A stretch of 64,000 nucleotides of DNA from Mesostigma viride. Taxonomy: Eukaryota; Streptophyta; Mesostigmatophyceae; Mesostigmatales; Mesostigmataceae. The notes beneath the pieces were generated by a model. It did not search any database. It had not been told where the DNA came from and worked only from the letters and a program-made list of their open reading frames with translations. Shown here piece after piece: positions 42,540 through 54,799 of this stretch; the stretch's first letter is position 1; each line of letters starts with the position of its first letter. The position numbers were made by a program, and so were the translations under genes. The stretch is from contig RPFO01000104.1 of NCBI GenBank assembly GCA_009746045.1, positions 2,026,948 through 2,090,947 on the forward strand, in the 5' to 3' direction.

Positions 42540-43058
42540 AACATGTGCATCATAATTTTCCAGGTAAATAGGTGTACGTTTATTCCAAATATAACCAGTA
42601 GTTAATCCCTGCTAAGCCTAGGGTATCAAGATGTCAGTGGCTAAAACGGAGCCTTACTAGACCACGGAAGCCACTGGACTTCTAATGGGTTGTCATTGGG
42701 CATGTGGGTAAAGATCCTGTTTTTGCCCATGAGGTCATGAAAGATCTCAAGTGGGTTGGGCTTATCCTGGTCCGCGCCAGGGTCCCAGATTTTGTTTTGT
42801 TCATTTGCAACCATCCATTAGCGTCGCATGCCGGAGTTCCATAGGTAAATGAAGCGTGAGAGAACCCCAGCTTTGTCGAAAAGTGTGCGCCTATTGAACA
42901 CCACATCATTTCGCACCGTCCAGATTGTATATAACATGGATGTGCTCTTTAATGGCGCCTTCATCGTCCGCATTAACGGCCAGGACCTTCCTCCAATGAC
43001 GGCGACCCCCATGGATCATCAATACCGCCGTGCCAGCGCCCCAGCCCCCTACTCGGCC
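42540..43058 (-). mobile_element. zf-RVT-type LINE, copy 1, 3' part
   Basis: On the minus strand: MLYTIWTVRNDVVFNRR and FIYLWNSGMRR, the W-x-x-RN-x-x-F block that ends many plant-type LINE ORFs. It matches 46,610-47,330 (MLYAIWTIRNETV, YLWNAAMRRYWLW), and both share a CATGT..TGCATCATAATTTT 3' flank. It is likely continuous with 45,835-46,510, split by the plus-strand LINE between them. Confidence 0.65.
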
Positions 43059-43215
43059 TGTCGCGTTTGCGTGCCATTATATCCTAGCCTATCACTTGGA
43101 AGGCATATCCATAGCAATAGAGTACTCTTGTGTGTGATCCACTATATAGTACTCTATTGCTATGGATATGCCTTCCAAGTGATAGGCTAGGATATAATGG
43201 CACGCAAACGCGACA
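43059..43215 (+). repeat. Perfect 68-bp inverted repeat with 21-base loop
   Basis: Arms 43,059-43,126 and 43,148-43,215 are exact reverse complements; loop 43,127-43,147. It sits at the left edge of the APE-type LINE. It may be a fold-back element, a product of LINE end-joining, or an assembly fold-back. Confidence 0.95.
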
Positions 43216-45830
43216 CCCCTGGTGCGCTCCGATCATCGCATCGTCACCGCCCACATCCGCCTGCGATTCCCCTCGCCCTTTCGTAAGCACGTGGCACCAC
43301 CTGATTTGCGCACACTTCAGTTGCTCGAGAAATCTGACGACGCTCTGGAGGACTTCCCTGAAAAATGCGTCCACAAGCGCGCCGCAGAGGCGTTCGTCGA
43401 CGCGCTCGACATCCCGGCCAGCCACGCCCAGCTGTTCGCTGCCGGCCCGGCGTCGGCCCTTCGGCACCGGCCTCGCTGACAAGCTGCCCGCGGCCGGGGC
43501 CCTACTGCCCCCCCGCCGCCCGCCCCGCTTCACCAGCCTGCACCGGCTCCCCGCCGTCATCCAGGCTCGGCAAGCCCTACGCGACAACAGCGACCCCGCC
43601 CGCTACGCCCGCCTCAAAGCCGATTACCACTCGGCCATCCGGCAGGCGACCAAGGAGCAGGAGGACCTTCATGTCCGCGAGTACTTCGCCCACCTCAATT
43701 AGGACCAGCACGGCAAGTACGCCTGGACCCGCCTGCGTCACGCCCAACGGCCCGCCGGCGGCGCGCAGCCGGCGCCGCGGACGCTCTCTGGCTCACCGCA
43801 GCAGCAGCTCGACCAGTGGTATATTCCTCCCAGTCCCGGCTGCTCGGCGCCCCCCCGCCGCCTCCGCCGCTTGGCCCTCTGGCGGCCGCACGCCTGGCAG
43901 TAGCACCGGCGGGCGTCCCTACGCCGCCCACGCCGCCCGCCGCTGAGCAGGACTACACGTACCCAGCCCTGACGGAACCCCTGGCCGACCCCAACGAGCT
44001 CCCGCCGTTCACCGTGCTCGAGCTGAGCACGGCCGCCGCCAAGCAACTCCGCTTCTATGCCGTCGTTGGAACTGACAAGCTCCCAGCCCCGGTGATTAAG
44101 CTGACGGCGCTCACGGGGTTCCTGCTTGACGTCTGCAACCGGATCCTGCTTGCCGACGCGCCGCCGATTCCTGAGTGGCAGCACAGCTACCGTATTATGC
44201 TGTACAAAAACAAAGGTTCCCCTGACGACCCCGCCAACTACAGAGCAGTCTGCATCCAGAGCGCCGCACTTAAGTTGTTCATGCGCATGATCCTCAACCG
44301 CCTTCGTTCTGCTCTCGACTGTCACCTTGGGGAAAGTCAAATGGGCTTCGATCCGTCCTGGGCGCAACACCGTCATGGCCATCTTCGTCGCGCGTCGCCT
44401 CTTCGAGGAAATCGCTCTCCTGCAACCTGGTGAGTTTCCCGCCATCCTGATCTTCGTCGACTTTATCAAGGCTTTTGATTCTGTCCTCTGGGACGCTCTA
44501 TGGGCTGTACTTGCTCGCGCTCGCGTCCCCACTCCCCTGATTACCGTCATCCGCACGCTGTATGAGGGGTCGACCACTTCGGTGCGCACTCAACACGGCA
44601 TTACCCCGCCATGCCCACTGCAGACCGGCGTCTGGCAGGGTTGCGTCCTGTCGCCGTACCTGTTTATTATTGTAGTGGATTATTATGTTATGCGCCAGGC
44701 ACGTGCTCGCTTTGCTAGCATTGCAGGCCGTGCCCCTGGCCTAGCGATCACGAACGAGCTTGGGGAAGGGGGGCCGACTAACGGGCAGAATTTACTAGCT
44801 GACCTTATTTATGCCGACGACATCACGCTCATCGAGAAGCCGGAGTCTGCCCAACTTTGGCTGGACTGCCTGGCGCTCGAGGCTCGGGCGGTTGGTCTAG
44901 AAATCAGCCCCAAAACGGAGGTCCTGGCGGCCCTCAGCATGGCAGGGCCCCCACCCACACTCCGCCTCTTAGACGATGCCGAGGTCAACTACCCTCCTTC
45001 AGGCCGCTTCAAGCTGCTCGGCAGTTGGCTTCCCGACTGCGAGGACGACATGACGACACGGATCGGCATGGCGTGGGCGCACCTCCATGACCACCGCCGC
45101 TGCATGGTGGAGCAACGCCGCCCTACCCCGGATCGTCAAGCGTGACCTCTTCAAGGTCGTCATTCTGACGATCCTGACCTACTACGGCGCCGAGACGTGG
45201 ACACTGATGCAGGAGCTGGAGCAACGACTCGACGGCGCCGTCACCAAGATGCTGCGCAAGGCCCTTAACATCCCCTTTGGTTTGCACATTAGTCATGAGG
45301 ATTTGTACGCTGATTTGCCCTATGTTTCCCACATTATTAGGCACAGGCGCCTGGGCCTAGCCGGGCACCTGGCCCGCACAGATCAGGTAGGTACATCAGA
45401 TAGACTAGCTGGCACCAAGCCCGCCCAGCCTGGGCGATATGTCCTCACCTGGCGTGCCCCCGGCCGCGCGCGGCAGGGCCGCCACCCGTGGACTTTTCGT
45501 GATAGACTCGGCATGGACATGTGCTACACTAGACGTGACGGGCTCACCCCCGGGCGACCTCCTGGTTTGTCTGTAATATGGAGGCAGATGGTGCGCAAGG
45601 ATAGATGGCAAGTAGTGATGAAGGAGACCACCCCCAAGCCTGTGGGGGCTTCGCGTGTGACCAAGTATGGCATTCATAGCGATTCGGGCCGCGGTGCCCA
45701 CACGTACCCCTGTAACTAGGACCTAGATAGCTTATCCCATCCATTCCATCCCATTTTCCCCTCCCACTGAGGACTTATGCTCACGTGACGCAGTCACGTG
45801 TCTATTAATTAATTAATTAATGCATGTGCG
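43216..45830 (+). mobile_element. APE-type LINE, 5'-truncated, reverse-transcriptase ORF with frame breaks
   Basis: It opens with the end of an apurinic-type endonuclease (TPLVRSDHRIVTAHIRL), then a reverse transcriptase: QHSYRIMLYKNKGSPDDPA and NYRAVCIQSA, then ILIFVDFIKAFDSVLWDAL, GVWQGCVLSPYLFIIVVDYY, LIYADDITLIEKP (the YADD core), and the C-terminal HISHEDLYADLPYVSH with RRHRRLGLAGHLAR-like block. The reading frame changes near 43,470, 43,700-43,820, 44,330 and 45,100, so the copy is dead but not very old. The 3' end is a TTAATTAAT tail near 45,830. A second, worse copy of the 3' end is at 10,694-11,635. It interrupts the minus-strand LINE. Confidence 0.88.
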
Positions 45831-45834
45831 GACC

Positions 45835-46510
45835 CATATCCACGCTTGTTGTGCAAAGGTGAGCTCAAGGCCCGGGGGTGCCAGTGATGCCAAAGATAAT
45901 TGAGCGGGTAGACACCGGTATGATAGGCTCAGACGTCCGGGCTGCCCATATAAACCAATCAACCAGGTCCAAACTCCCTTGAGGTTACACCATAATATAA
46001 GAATCGGTGTTCCACCGTTTCATTGGGGTTGGTACATAAACATGTGGCAGGGTGTTGAAATCGCCGGTGGAGGATCTCCCCGACCCCGATGGATCGGTGC
46101 ATCAAGAGGTGTTGTACGTCGGTCGCGCGGCGATCGATCAGCGGGTGGTCAGCGGCGAGGGTGATGTTGCGGACCCAGGTGTGGCCACGCCACTCAGTAG
46201 CGCCCCAGCGTGTCCGTCCGGCGTGGAATTGATGGTTTTTATGCAAGAGCATTGTGTAGCCCCACTCTGCCGTGTACTCGTTAAGGCCTTTTACAATTCT
46301 GCTGTCACCCTGATTTAGTAGCACCCAGCCAAAATCCACTGGATCCAATGACAACATGCATGTCCAGGCGGGTTGATCCCACATGTAGCCAAATAATAGC
46401 AGCGTCGGGAAGGTTGGGGTTGGGTTGGTATACACATGATTGTTCAAGGGACCAAGGTACAACCCGAATCCGGTGACATAGCTGGGTGGGGAGGAACACA
46501 ACTGCATGCA
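45835..46510 (-). mobile_element. zf-RVT-type LINE, copy 1, zinc-binding part
   Basis: On the minus strand one frame gives DVQHLLMHRSIGVGEILHRR, then CLCTNPNETVEHRFL, the zinc-binding (zf-RVT) block that follows reverse transcriptase in plant-type LINEs. It then runs toward IIFGITGTPG and QQAWIW and stops at the TTAAT tail of the inserted LINE. Copy 2 has the same blocks at 47,695-47,999. No reverse transcriptase is left. Confidence 0.75.
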
Positions 46511-46609
46511 GTTGTAAGTTGAGCCAGACAGCCGTTATGGCCGCTCAGCGGCGCCAGTAGTTGAACGTGCAGGGTTCCAGGGGGGAGTTCTGCGATCACC
46601 TTCCCCGAG

Positions 46610-47337
46610 CATGTTGTGCATCATAATTTTATAAAAAAGTGCCTGACTTGTAAGTTTCTACTTTGCTACTTGGTTTTCTTCTAAAATTCATCAAAACGCG
46701 ATCAGCATCTATCCGTAATTGAATGTAACTACTCATTGGCCGTAAGTAAAATATTTGGACGCGATTCATTTATTTACTAACCTATTGTAACTTGTAAGGT
46801 TCTCGGCCTATAGACTCTCTGCAGCCCATGTGCGGCGTGAGATACAACTTTCGGGGAAATGGGTATATTTAATTAGCCAATTATTATGGACCAAAGAGGT
46901 GAGAGGGGAAATGAGTATCAGCGAATCCTAAATGAAGGCGGTCACACACTGGTGTGAAGGTGACAGGTGAAGGGCTAACTGATAGGGCGCGTTATGTGAC
47001 CAGGGAAGCCAGTGCAGGACCTGAGTCATGTCGCCGGTGGTGAATACCTGGTTATGACGGCCCAGTAGATCATGAAAAAGCTGGAGCGGGCTGGGTTTGT
47101 CGTTAATAATTGGGCCCTGGGTTCCACACCCTGTGTTGTTCTTGAGCCCACAACCAGTATCGTCGCATAGCCGCATTCCATAGGTATATACTAAAGCGCC
47201 GGACTACGCTGCGGCGGGTATACTCCTCGCGGACTGTCTCGTTGCGTATGGTCCAGATCGCGTATAGCATAGTACTGTAGAGCGCAACCATATCCCTCCA
47301 CGCTTGGCTGATTTCGATAGTACCGGCTACGCCCCCT
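46610..47337 (-). mobile_element. zf-RVT-type LINE, copy 2, 3' part
   Basis: On the minus strand MLYAIWTIRNETVREEYTRR, YLWNAAMRRYWLWAQE and LQLFHDLLGRHNQVFTTGD follow, with stops between. It joins by order to 47,695-47,999 once the 360-bp repeat is set aside. Confidence 0.65.
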
Positions 47338-47694
47338 TCTAATAAAGAAGGATCCAGCGCCGTGTTCAGCCCGTCTCACGTTTCGAGACTGAACAAGTCT
47401 CGAGTGGACACGTGTGTAGTACTCCTACACACAGATCTCGAGTGATTTATCTAGTACCAAATCCGAAAGGCTTGCATCACTCCCCGGAAAGGAGAACTTT
47501 TGCGGATGACTGTAGGTGTAAGTTGGCGATGCCATGGTAACCGGAGACGTCCGTCCTATAGTCAGCGAAAGTTGGTGCGAGAGGTCCCCAGTTCGATTAC
47601 GGTCGGATTCATTTGCAGATTGCGTTTTTCCGCGTTTTCCGCGGCCCGGCACTGAACGCAAACGGTTTTCACCTTTGCGGAGTGCCTGATCAGC
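47338..47694 (+). repeat. Dispersed 360-bp repeat, copy 2 (SINE-like), inserted in a LINE
   Basis: Nearly identical to 21,655-22,017. It lies exactly between two blocks of the minus-strand LINE copy 2, so it looks like an insertion; I see no clear target duplication. Confidence 0.7.
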
Positions 47695-47999
47695 ATATCC
47701 ATTCTGCTTGGGAATCTGAAAGCTCGGCCCCTGGTGTGCCAGCAATACCGAAAATGATGGTACGCACGCGGCTAATGGGGAGATTGGGTGGCGATGCCGT
47801 CCATGCGGCCCAAATGTTAATGAGCCACATCCAAACCCCTGCATGGGAGATTACAGAAAAGGAACCGGTGCTCAATGGATTCGCTAGGGTGCGTGCACAG
47901 GCATGATGCATCATGACCAAAACGCTCGTGGAGCGTAGCGCAGACCCCTATCGCCCTATGCATCAGAAGATGTTGTACATCTGCATGTGGCCCTGCGGT
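47695..47999 (-). mobile_element. zf-RVT-type LINE, copy 2, zinc-binding part
   Basis: On the minus strand DVQHLLMHRAIGVCATLHER, CLCTHPSESIEHRFLFC, then IIFGIAGTPGAELSDSQAEW. Its upstream side is cut off by the 5' LTR of the chromovirus at 48,000. Confidence 0.75.
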
Positions 48000-48702
48000 T
48001 GTAACAACCAAATGTTACATCCGAAGTTTTCCTACTGATTGATCTGATTATGAGTTCTTTAGGACAATTATTTGGGAATTTAGGAGGTTTCGACGTCTAA
48101 TGGATATTGGGCCTGCTGAGATCTGCAGAGATTATTGTTCTACCCTCATTGGTCGTGGCCTGATCCACGTAGGGTACTTTGCATGGTTTTGTTCAGTCAG
48201 TCATAGATTCTCTTTAATACCGTTGTACCTGGTGGATCTGGTTCCAGGTCATGGAGATTCTGTATGTGCTGGCTTTGTGTTGTGTTGAGGATTCGGAAGC
48301 TAAGATCTTATCTTGAGTGATCCTCACTTTTGATTGGTCCTTCCGAGTTAGGGCTGAGCCGACCCTGCGTGCATGATGACTTTTATCCAGTTTGTGGCGG
48401 CTGGAAACGTGCGCGTGTAAGAAAGCTAAGCTATGGTGTAATTCAAGGGATTCCTTGTTTCATCAATCAAACAACCCTCGCTAAAAGTCAACTATAACTT
48501 CAACAGATAGTCGACTTGGATATAACATTGTCTGTTGTGTCTAACAAGGGTGGGGACTCATTCCCTTAACTGTTGAAGATCCATCTTCATTGCTTCTCTG
48601 GACGTGAAGTTATCTGTCGCGACTCCAACCCAGGTATAAAGATCTTTTCACATCAATGTTGAAACTGAGGCTGTTGCAAACACAACATTTTTAGTCGTTA
48701 CA
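48000..48702 (+). repeat. 5' LTR of the chromovirus
   Basis: About 703 bp, starting TGTAAC and ending GTTACA (6-bp inverted ends, TG..CA). The right border is set by the primer-binding site just after; the left border by the inverted end and the break in the LINE. Without the 3' LTR it cannot be checked by pair alignment. Confidence 0.7.
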
Positions 48703-48703
48703 T

Positions 48704-48715
48704 TGGTATCGGAGG
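48704..48715 (+). other. Primer-binding site of the chromovirus
   Basis: TGGTATCGGAGG stands one base after the LTR end. It resembles the initiator-Met tRNA site TGGTATCAGAGC used by many plant LTR elements. Confidence 0.7.
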
Positions 48716-48921
48716 TTTCTACCTCGGTGTTGGTTGTCTTGATAGTATTAGTTCACGGTTAACAATGGAAATCTTGCCTGACCCAGAGAGGGTACGTTAT
48801 GCTGTGTGTTCGGACAGTTTTTAGAGTGTGACTCATCCTTATGTGACAGTCTTGCTCTGAGAGCTGCTTTGAGCTTACAAGTCTCTAACGTTTCCCCAGT
48901 CCGGCATGCGCGACCCATGGA

Positions 48922-49771
48922 GTGATGAGTAACCCGGAGACACAACCACCGTTATCAAGTAAGAGAGTTGAAGATGCAACCACATCTTTAGCAGCTCAAC
49001 GGACGACCGGTGATGAAAGGGTTTCATCATCTACTCCCAGACGTCAACTATTTGGAGATACCACCTTAATGTCTGCTTCCCGCAGATATTCGCTGTCGGT
49101 CGGCCCAAAGTTCTCCATCTTGCCCCTCGGTGTGCAACCAGGCGAGCCCTCCTTGCGTGGCACTGGTAGAGGTGGACCACGGTTCTCCAACGTGGAGGAC
49201 ACGCGTTCGCCAGCACCCGAATACGGTTCGGCTATTCGTTTTGGCTACAACACGGTGCCGGGGCGAGACGGCACTCGGCTAGCGGCTGACGAGCTGACAG
49301 CGGAGAAAATTCGATTACAACATGAACGTGAGGAAGCTGCGAGAGCTAGAAGTGTGGCGGAAGCGCTGGAGAAGAGTGTGGGTAGGACTATTGCGCGTGT
49401 GCAGCAACTTGAGTCGCAAGGGCAGGCGGGCGATGGAGAGTCTGTTTTCGTGGATCAACCGTCTCCAACACTGGGTATACGAAGGGTATATGCGACTGAC
49501 GCTCCTTTTGTTGATGAAGGGACAGATGCACAGGGGCATGAGCCTCCACGGCTCTCGGTGGCTGCGACAATGCCGGAGAGTCAGAATGCACCACACGCCC
49601 CAGTGATGGAGCTCACGTCTTTGTATCCTCGTACTGTTCCCTTTCCCAAGGTGGAGTCGGTAGACAAGCTATCGCTGACCAACCTTACCCATCGCAGCTT
49701 CGACCATTTCTCCACCAAGTTTCAGGATGTCTTCGCTATTCACTTCGCCAACTACGGGCCCAAGGCAGAGG
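48922..49771 (+). mobile_element. Chromovirus gag region, left part
   Basis: Open frame after the leader, with a coiled-coil-like Arg/Glu stretch (about 49,290-49,400) and a fold that ends in RSFDHFSTKFQDVF. The Copia-type element lies directly after it. Fossil; given as a region only. Confidence 0.7.
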
Positions 49772-50467
49772 AGTTAACGTTCTTAGCACACGCAATGTGA
49801 AGGATATGGTTGCAATGCAGCAATGTGTGAATATGGTTGGAAACGGAGCTTTGTTAAAATCGGATAATGTTACAGCGCTCACACACTTGAGGCTTGTACA
49901 CGCGCTTGCCAAGTCAAGGCACAACACGTGAGGCGGGCTCGCAAGAGATGCCCATTTGGCACTGGCCTATTGTTTATATACTTGTGCACTGTGCTTGCTA
50001 GTCCTGAGCAGCCTAGGAGGCCTGCTCAGTAATAACACCCCCGGTACAGTATTCACTACCTGTACAGCGCCCAGCTCCTATACAGTAGGTCTGCCATACA
50101 GGCACAGTGACCACAGAGCACAGTCCACAGTGACTATTGCATCTGCACCTAGAAGTCCAGGACTAAGCCTGCGGTACCAACAGACCACAGGTTAAGGTTC
50201 CTATTTCCTGCGTACGACGTATTAATCCAATACCGTCGTAGGTACAGCACCTAATTCCTGTCAGCCCAGGAATTACTGTCGACCCCATATGTCGTCGGCA
50301 AATATTCACGTCCGACTTAGAAGAACAGCCGGCTCGCGCTCGCGCGCGACCGGGAAGTCGGAACGCCATAACTTTCTTGATACTTGTCGGAATGAACTCG
50401 TTCCGGTGCCGCTGGAATCGCAGAGATATGCCGAATCAGGATCACGCCAATGCGCTTGGCGTTAACT
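49772..50467 (-). repeat. 3' LTR of the Copia-type element
   Basis: 696 bp; the mate is 57,108-57,806. Ends AGTTAACG and CGTTAACT. Confidence 0.93.
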
Positions 50468-51215
50468 CCAATCCTTTCTTTTCTTGAGCTGTAGCAGCTC
50501 ACACAAGTCTACATACAAACACACACAATGGGTACTGGATATCCTCCCCAGACTACAAGTCACAACCCGCTGGGCATGACAGTCAGCTTGGATTCCTTAT
50601 TATATGTACATAGCACCCATACTGGCTCAGGAGCACAAACAAATTACAATGAGTCCCTATCCCTTCACGGGAGGCTCGTTGTGTTACCCATGTACAAGAG
50701 GTTGGCCAACTGTGGCAGCCCATAGGTGTTCAGCTAAGAACTTGAGAAGTATGTACAACCTTCAGGACCTTAGGCGAAACCCCACAGATCACCCACAACA
50801 GCTCATCAGAAAACATTGCTGACCCCCAGACGGGAGTCGGCGCCGGTCTGCTGCCCCTTATCGAACCAGACACAACATCTACGCGAAGCACATGCAAAAC
50901 ACAAGCTCCCATACTCGTTCCAACCGTGGAAAATCAGGGGACCTGTCGCCACCTCACCAGCATGGTGGATGGGTCAGCCAGTCCGTGAAACTCCGCCTTA
51001 AGACGGCACCAGGGAATCGAACCCCGCCCACAAACCACAGATCTGGGGAAACCTCAGACTGAGATGAAAACCCCAGATAGACATCTCTCCATCAGAGACA
51101 ATGTCAGACATTCCCACACCAGAGACATGTCTCACCCCTCAAGGTGTGCTCAGGATTATGTACAATCAAGCTCCCAGCCTGATATCCAGAGACTTAAGCA
51201 CCCAGCTCTCAGCTT

Positions 51216-54200
51216 TTAGACAGATAGACCGACTTGACAGTCAGCATTCATGAGCTTCCTCAGTACATTGTACTGGGCTGGGGCCTTGTGTGGCAGCTTT
51301 GTCAATGCATCAGCAGGGTTCTCCTCGCCAGGGATATGCTTCAAGTCAACCAAACTGGCCAACTCCTTCAGCAACAAATAATCCAGGTCCCGGCTCCTGG
51401 CCAGCTGCTTGTGAACAAACTGGACCATACCCATGCTGTCTGTTAGCAACAACGTCTCCATCTGCAAGGTCCAAGGGGTAACTGAAGCCAGCTCCAGCAT
51501 TAACTCCTTTATGTACAGGCTGGACTGGATCCCCTCGCATATGGCCCTGCATTCTGCCACATCTGAACTGATACAGACCCTCTTCTGCAGTCTGCTGTAC
51601 CAGCTGAACAAACTTGCCCTGCTCTGATAAAAAGCAAACAGAGCAGCAGATCTCCCCCTGACCTTGGTAACCTGGCGAGCATCCATGGAACTGTCAACAA
51701 AGATCTCCAAGGTGATAGGCTGGGCAAAGTCAATCCCAGACAAAATCAGATCAGGGGTACTCTCCACCAACCGGGCTATGACTCGAGGCTTCTCATCCTC
51801 AAGCACCTCATCAGGCATTCTGCTATGGACCATCAAAGACGGACCACAGATGCTGGCAAACCAGGCCCACATGCCTCTCAACTCAGGTCCTGCAGCCTGG
51901 GTGATCTTCTCTGGCAAGGCCTTCACAATGGTCTGTTTATAATCTCCTCCAGCCTGAAGCCTGATACTCCACTCCCCGTCCCTCCTGAACAGGGTAGCCT
52001 GCATTCCACAGAACACTACAGGCTTGTTGGGCTCCTGCCACAGCTCCTTGCCCAGTGAAAACTTGCCACTGATGACAGGAATAAACTTCTTCAGCCAGGT
52101 CGTGGGGGCTAGCAAATGCAGATCATCTCCATGCAAACTAGCATACACTGGCAGACCCTCCCATTGGGCCAGCAGCAAACAGGGATCAACTGAAGACACT
52201 CTCAAGCCACACTCACTGATCAGAGCTTCCTGCAGCGTGAGTCTCCAGATGATTGGGCTCGACCTGAGTCCTTCCAGGCCCTTCAGAATAACCAGGAATT
52301 GTTGATGCAGCTCCAGCTTCCAGATGGCAGGCACCTCAACACAGTAAGGCTCATCCTGCTTCCACACCCTCCTGGCCACTTCTGGATCAGATTTTAAAAA
52401 TGCCCTCTTGAAGTCCAGCAGCACTGATGACATAGCTGCTCCCCTGTTCAGCAACCCCACGTAGAGACATAGCAAAATTCTCCATGTGTCGTGTAGCATC
52501 CCTGGCGTGTATAGCTCCTCTCCTGGCAGACTCCCCGTGCCGTGATACTCATTCAGGACAGGCCTGACATGGGGCACTGATACCTCATCCACAACCTTCC
52601 TCTTCAGCACAAATCTCAAAGCAAGCTTCCTTGATGCTGGGGGACGTCTGTCTGTTGGTGCAGCACACTCAAACTGCAACCACTCCTCCAATGCCTTGGA
52701 GAAGGCGAGCTTCCAAGCCTCAAACAAAGTAGGCGAGCTCATCTCTTGGACCAGCTGGTCATATGTCAAAGGAGAGTGTGCAGCAAGGCTCCTGTGAGTT
52801 ATGCCAATACTGCTGGGGTGCAACACAGCTGGAATCACCAAACTGGCCGCTGGGGGCACCTCCCCTTCATCCCATTTTACACCCTTGACCGGCTTGGCCC
52901 TGCACCTGACTGGAAATGTTGTCCTGAAATTTTCTAGGGGAATCATCCCCCAGCCATCTCTTCTCAGAGCTGTAGCTCTGATAGAAATCCCAGGATTGCC
53001 CAGAAAATTCTGACCCAAAATCACAGGGCCATCATAGTCCTCTAGGACAAGGAAGGTCACATCCACACCCATGACAGGGGCAGTAACCTCTCCCAACACC
53101 CTTAGATGCGTCCTACCACTGAAATCAGACACCCAGGGGCAACTTGGTTCTCCGACCAGCAGTTCTCCTGTATGCTGAGGTCCCATGACAGAAACCTGTG
53201 CATTGGTATCTATCTCCATGGCAGCTACCTCAGGTTCATCCAACTGGACAAGCTTGGACACCTTAGGCTCCTTCTTGGCTCTTTGCAAAGCCTGTACAAT
53301 ATCTGATAGACGCACACCCCTAGGCCTGGTGTCGGGCCGTTCCGGAGGTGCAGCCTGTCCGCCTGCTTGCCCAACCACCGTATGTGAAGGTACCCCAGGG
53401 GCCGGGCCAGGGTCACCCTGAGGGCTCGATACAGCTGTAGCACCCTGATCAGGAAGCTCCACGTCACCCCCGCCTTGTACACCAGCGGGCACCTGGAAGA
53501 GGTCTCCTTGATTACCTCCCCGGGGACGGATCTTTGACCAGGACAGACGGTGCACTGCTTGGGAGCCATCAATGGCCACCCAGCACTTATGGCCAGCGGC
53601 TTCTACTCGGGTCACCACCCCATCATGCCAGCTGCCACGTTTCCCTGGAAAGCTTGGTTCCTTCCACACAACAACCTGTTGTCCAACGTTAGGTTCTAGG
53701 ACACTCCAGCCCTTGTCTTTCTGCCTCAGCTTGAGGAACTTGGCCTCTAGCTTCTCCTTCCATGCCTGCTCAGCATCAGCTGGCAGCATCCTGGTATGCA
53801 GCATAAGAGGATTGATGGCAATGTCACCAAAGAACATGGGAGTCCTCAGGTTCAGCCTGTCCTCCACAGAACGTAGCCATGCAGATGTCACAATGGCAGA
53901 TGACGTCCTTGGAATCCTCTCCACCAGCAGCACAGTCTTGATCTCTTGGATGGCTCTCTCCACCACCCCTTGCTGGCCGTGGCTCTCCCTGGGTGTAATC
54001 AGCAACTCTGGAAACTCTGGCAGGTTCTCACAGCACTCAAACTGAATGTCACACTGCAACAACTCCAACCCAGGGTACCTGCTCCTTGTCAACTTCAGAG
54101 CAGCAATCAATGTAGGCTTCTCCATGTCAGGCAGGATCTCTAGGGTCTTGTACTTGGTATATCTGTCCACTGCCACCAGCAGCTTCAAACCCCTGATTCT

Positions 54201-54773
54201 CTGAATATCTACCTGCACATGGCCTGGCTGCAAAATAGGAGTCCTGGCATGAGACTGCTTGGGCTTTCTAGCAACTAGCCTGCACTTGCAAGCTTGAGCA
54301 ACCTGTTGGCAGATGGAGTACAACTCACTTCCTCCCAGCCGTCTAGCAACTTGCAAAGACTGAGCTGCATGGCCAAACATGGTATGCAACCTTGAGGCAA
54401 TGTCATACAAGAGAGAAAACCTTTTATTGTCATTATTAGCACTCAAGGTATGTACAGATCCCTTATGTACAGGAGGCACCAGGGTCGTGCCTGTCAGACT
54501 GTCTCCAGCCCTATCCTCATCCTGACCATCCTGTGCCAGTCCTGCACGGTCAGAATGCTTCTGAGATCCACCTGGGTCCACATCACCAGGTCCTACCTCA
54601 GGCTCAGCACCGCCATGGCGGGCACGTTGGCGAGTAACCACTGCAGCTACAGCTGGCATACTCTCTGTGGTAACCAAGCTTGCCCCATCGTGTCCAATAG
54701 GCTCTTTCACTAGAGCATGGGGCTGCCCCTCACTGCTGTCACTAGCAGCTTCATTACACACCCCTGGGGGCAC
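51216..54773 (-). mobile_element. pol of the Copia-type element
   Basis: One 1,185-residue frame. Order along the protein: integrase (zinc region near LHTMFGHAAQ, then VQVDIQRIRG, LLQCDIQFE and GVVERAIQEI), a retropepsin-like stretch (EPEVAAMEID to VILGQNFLG), reverse transcriptase (SVLLDFKRAFLKSD, LKGLEGLRSSPIIW, ASLHGDDLHLLA), RNase H (LEIFVDSSMDA, HIPGEENPADALTKLP). RT after integrase and the ADALTK end are Copia hallmarks. The retropepsin-like stretch after integrase is unusual. Confidence 0.88.
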
Positions 54774-54799
54774 CCTCCAGGGTTCAGGGATGTGTGCAG

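Noticed and set aside
51005-51035. tRNA B-box match (GGGGTTCGATTCCC, minus strand)
   Set aside because: Lies in the internal 3' part of the Copia-type element and no cloverleaf can be formed.
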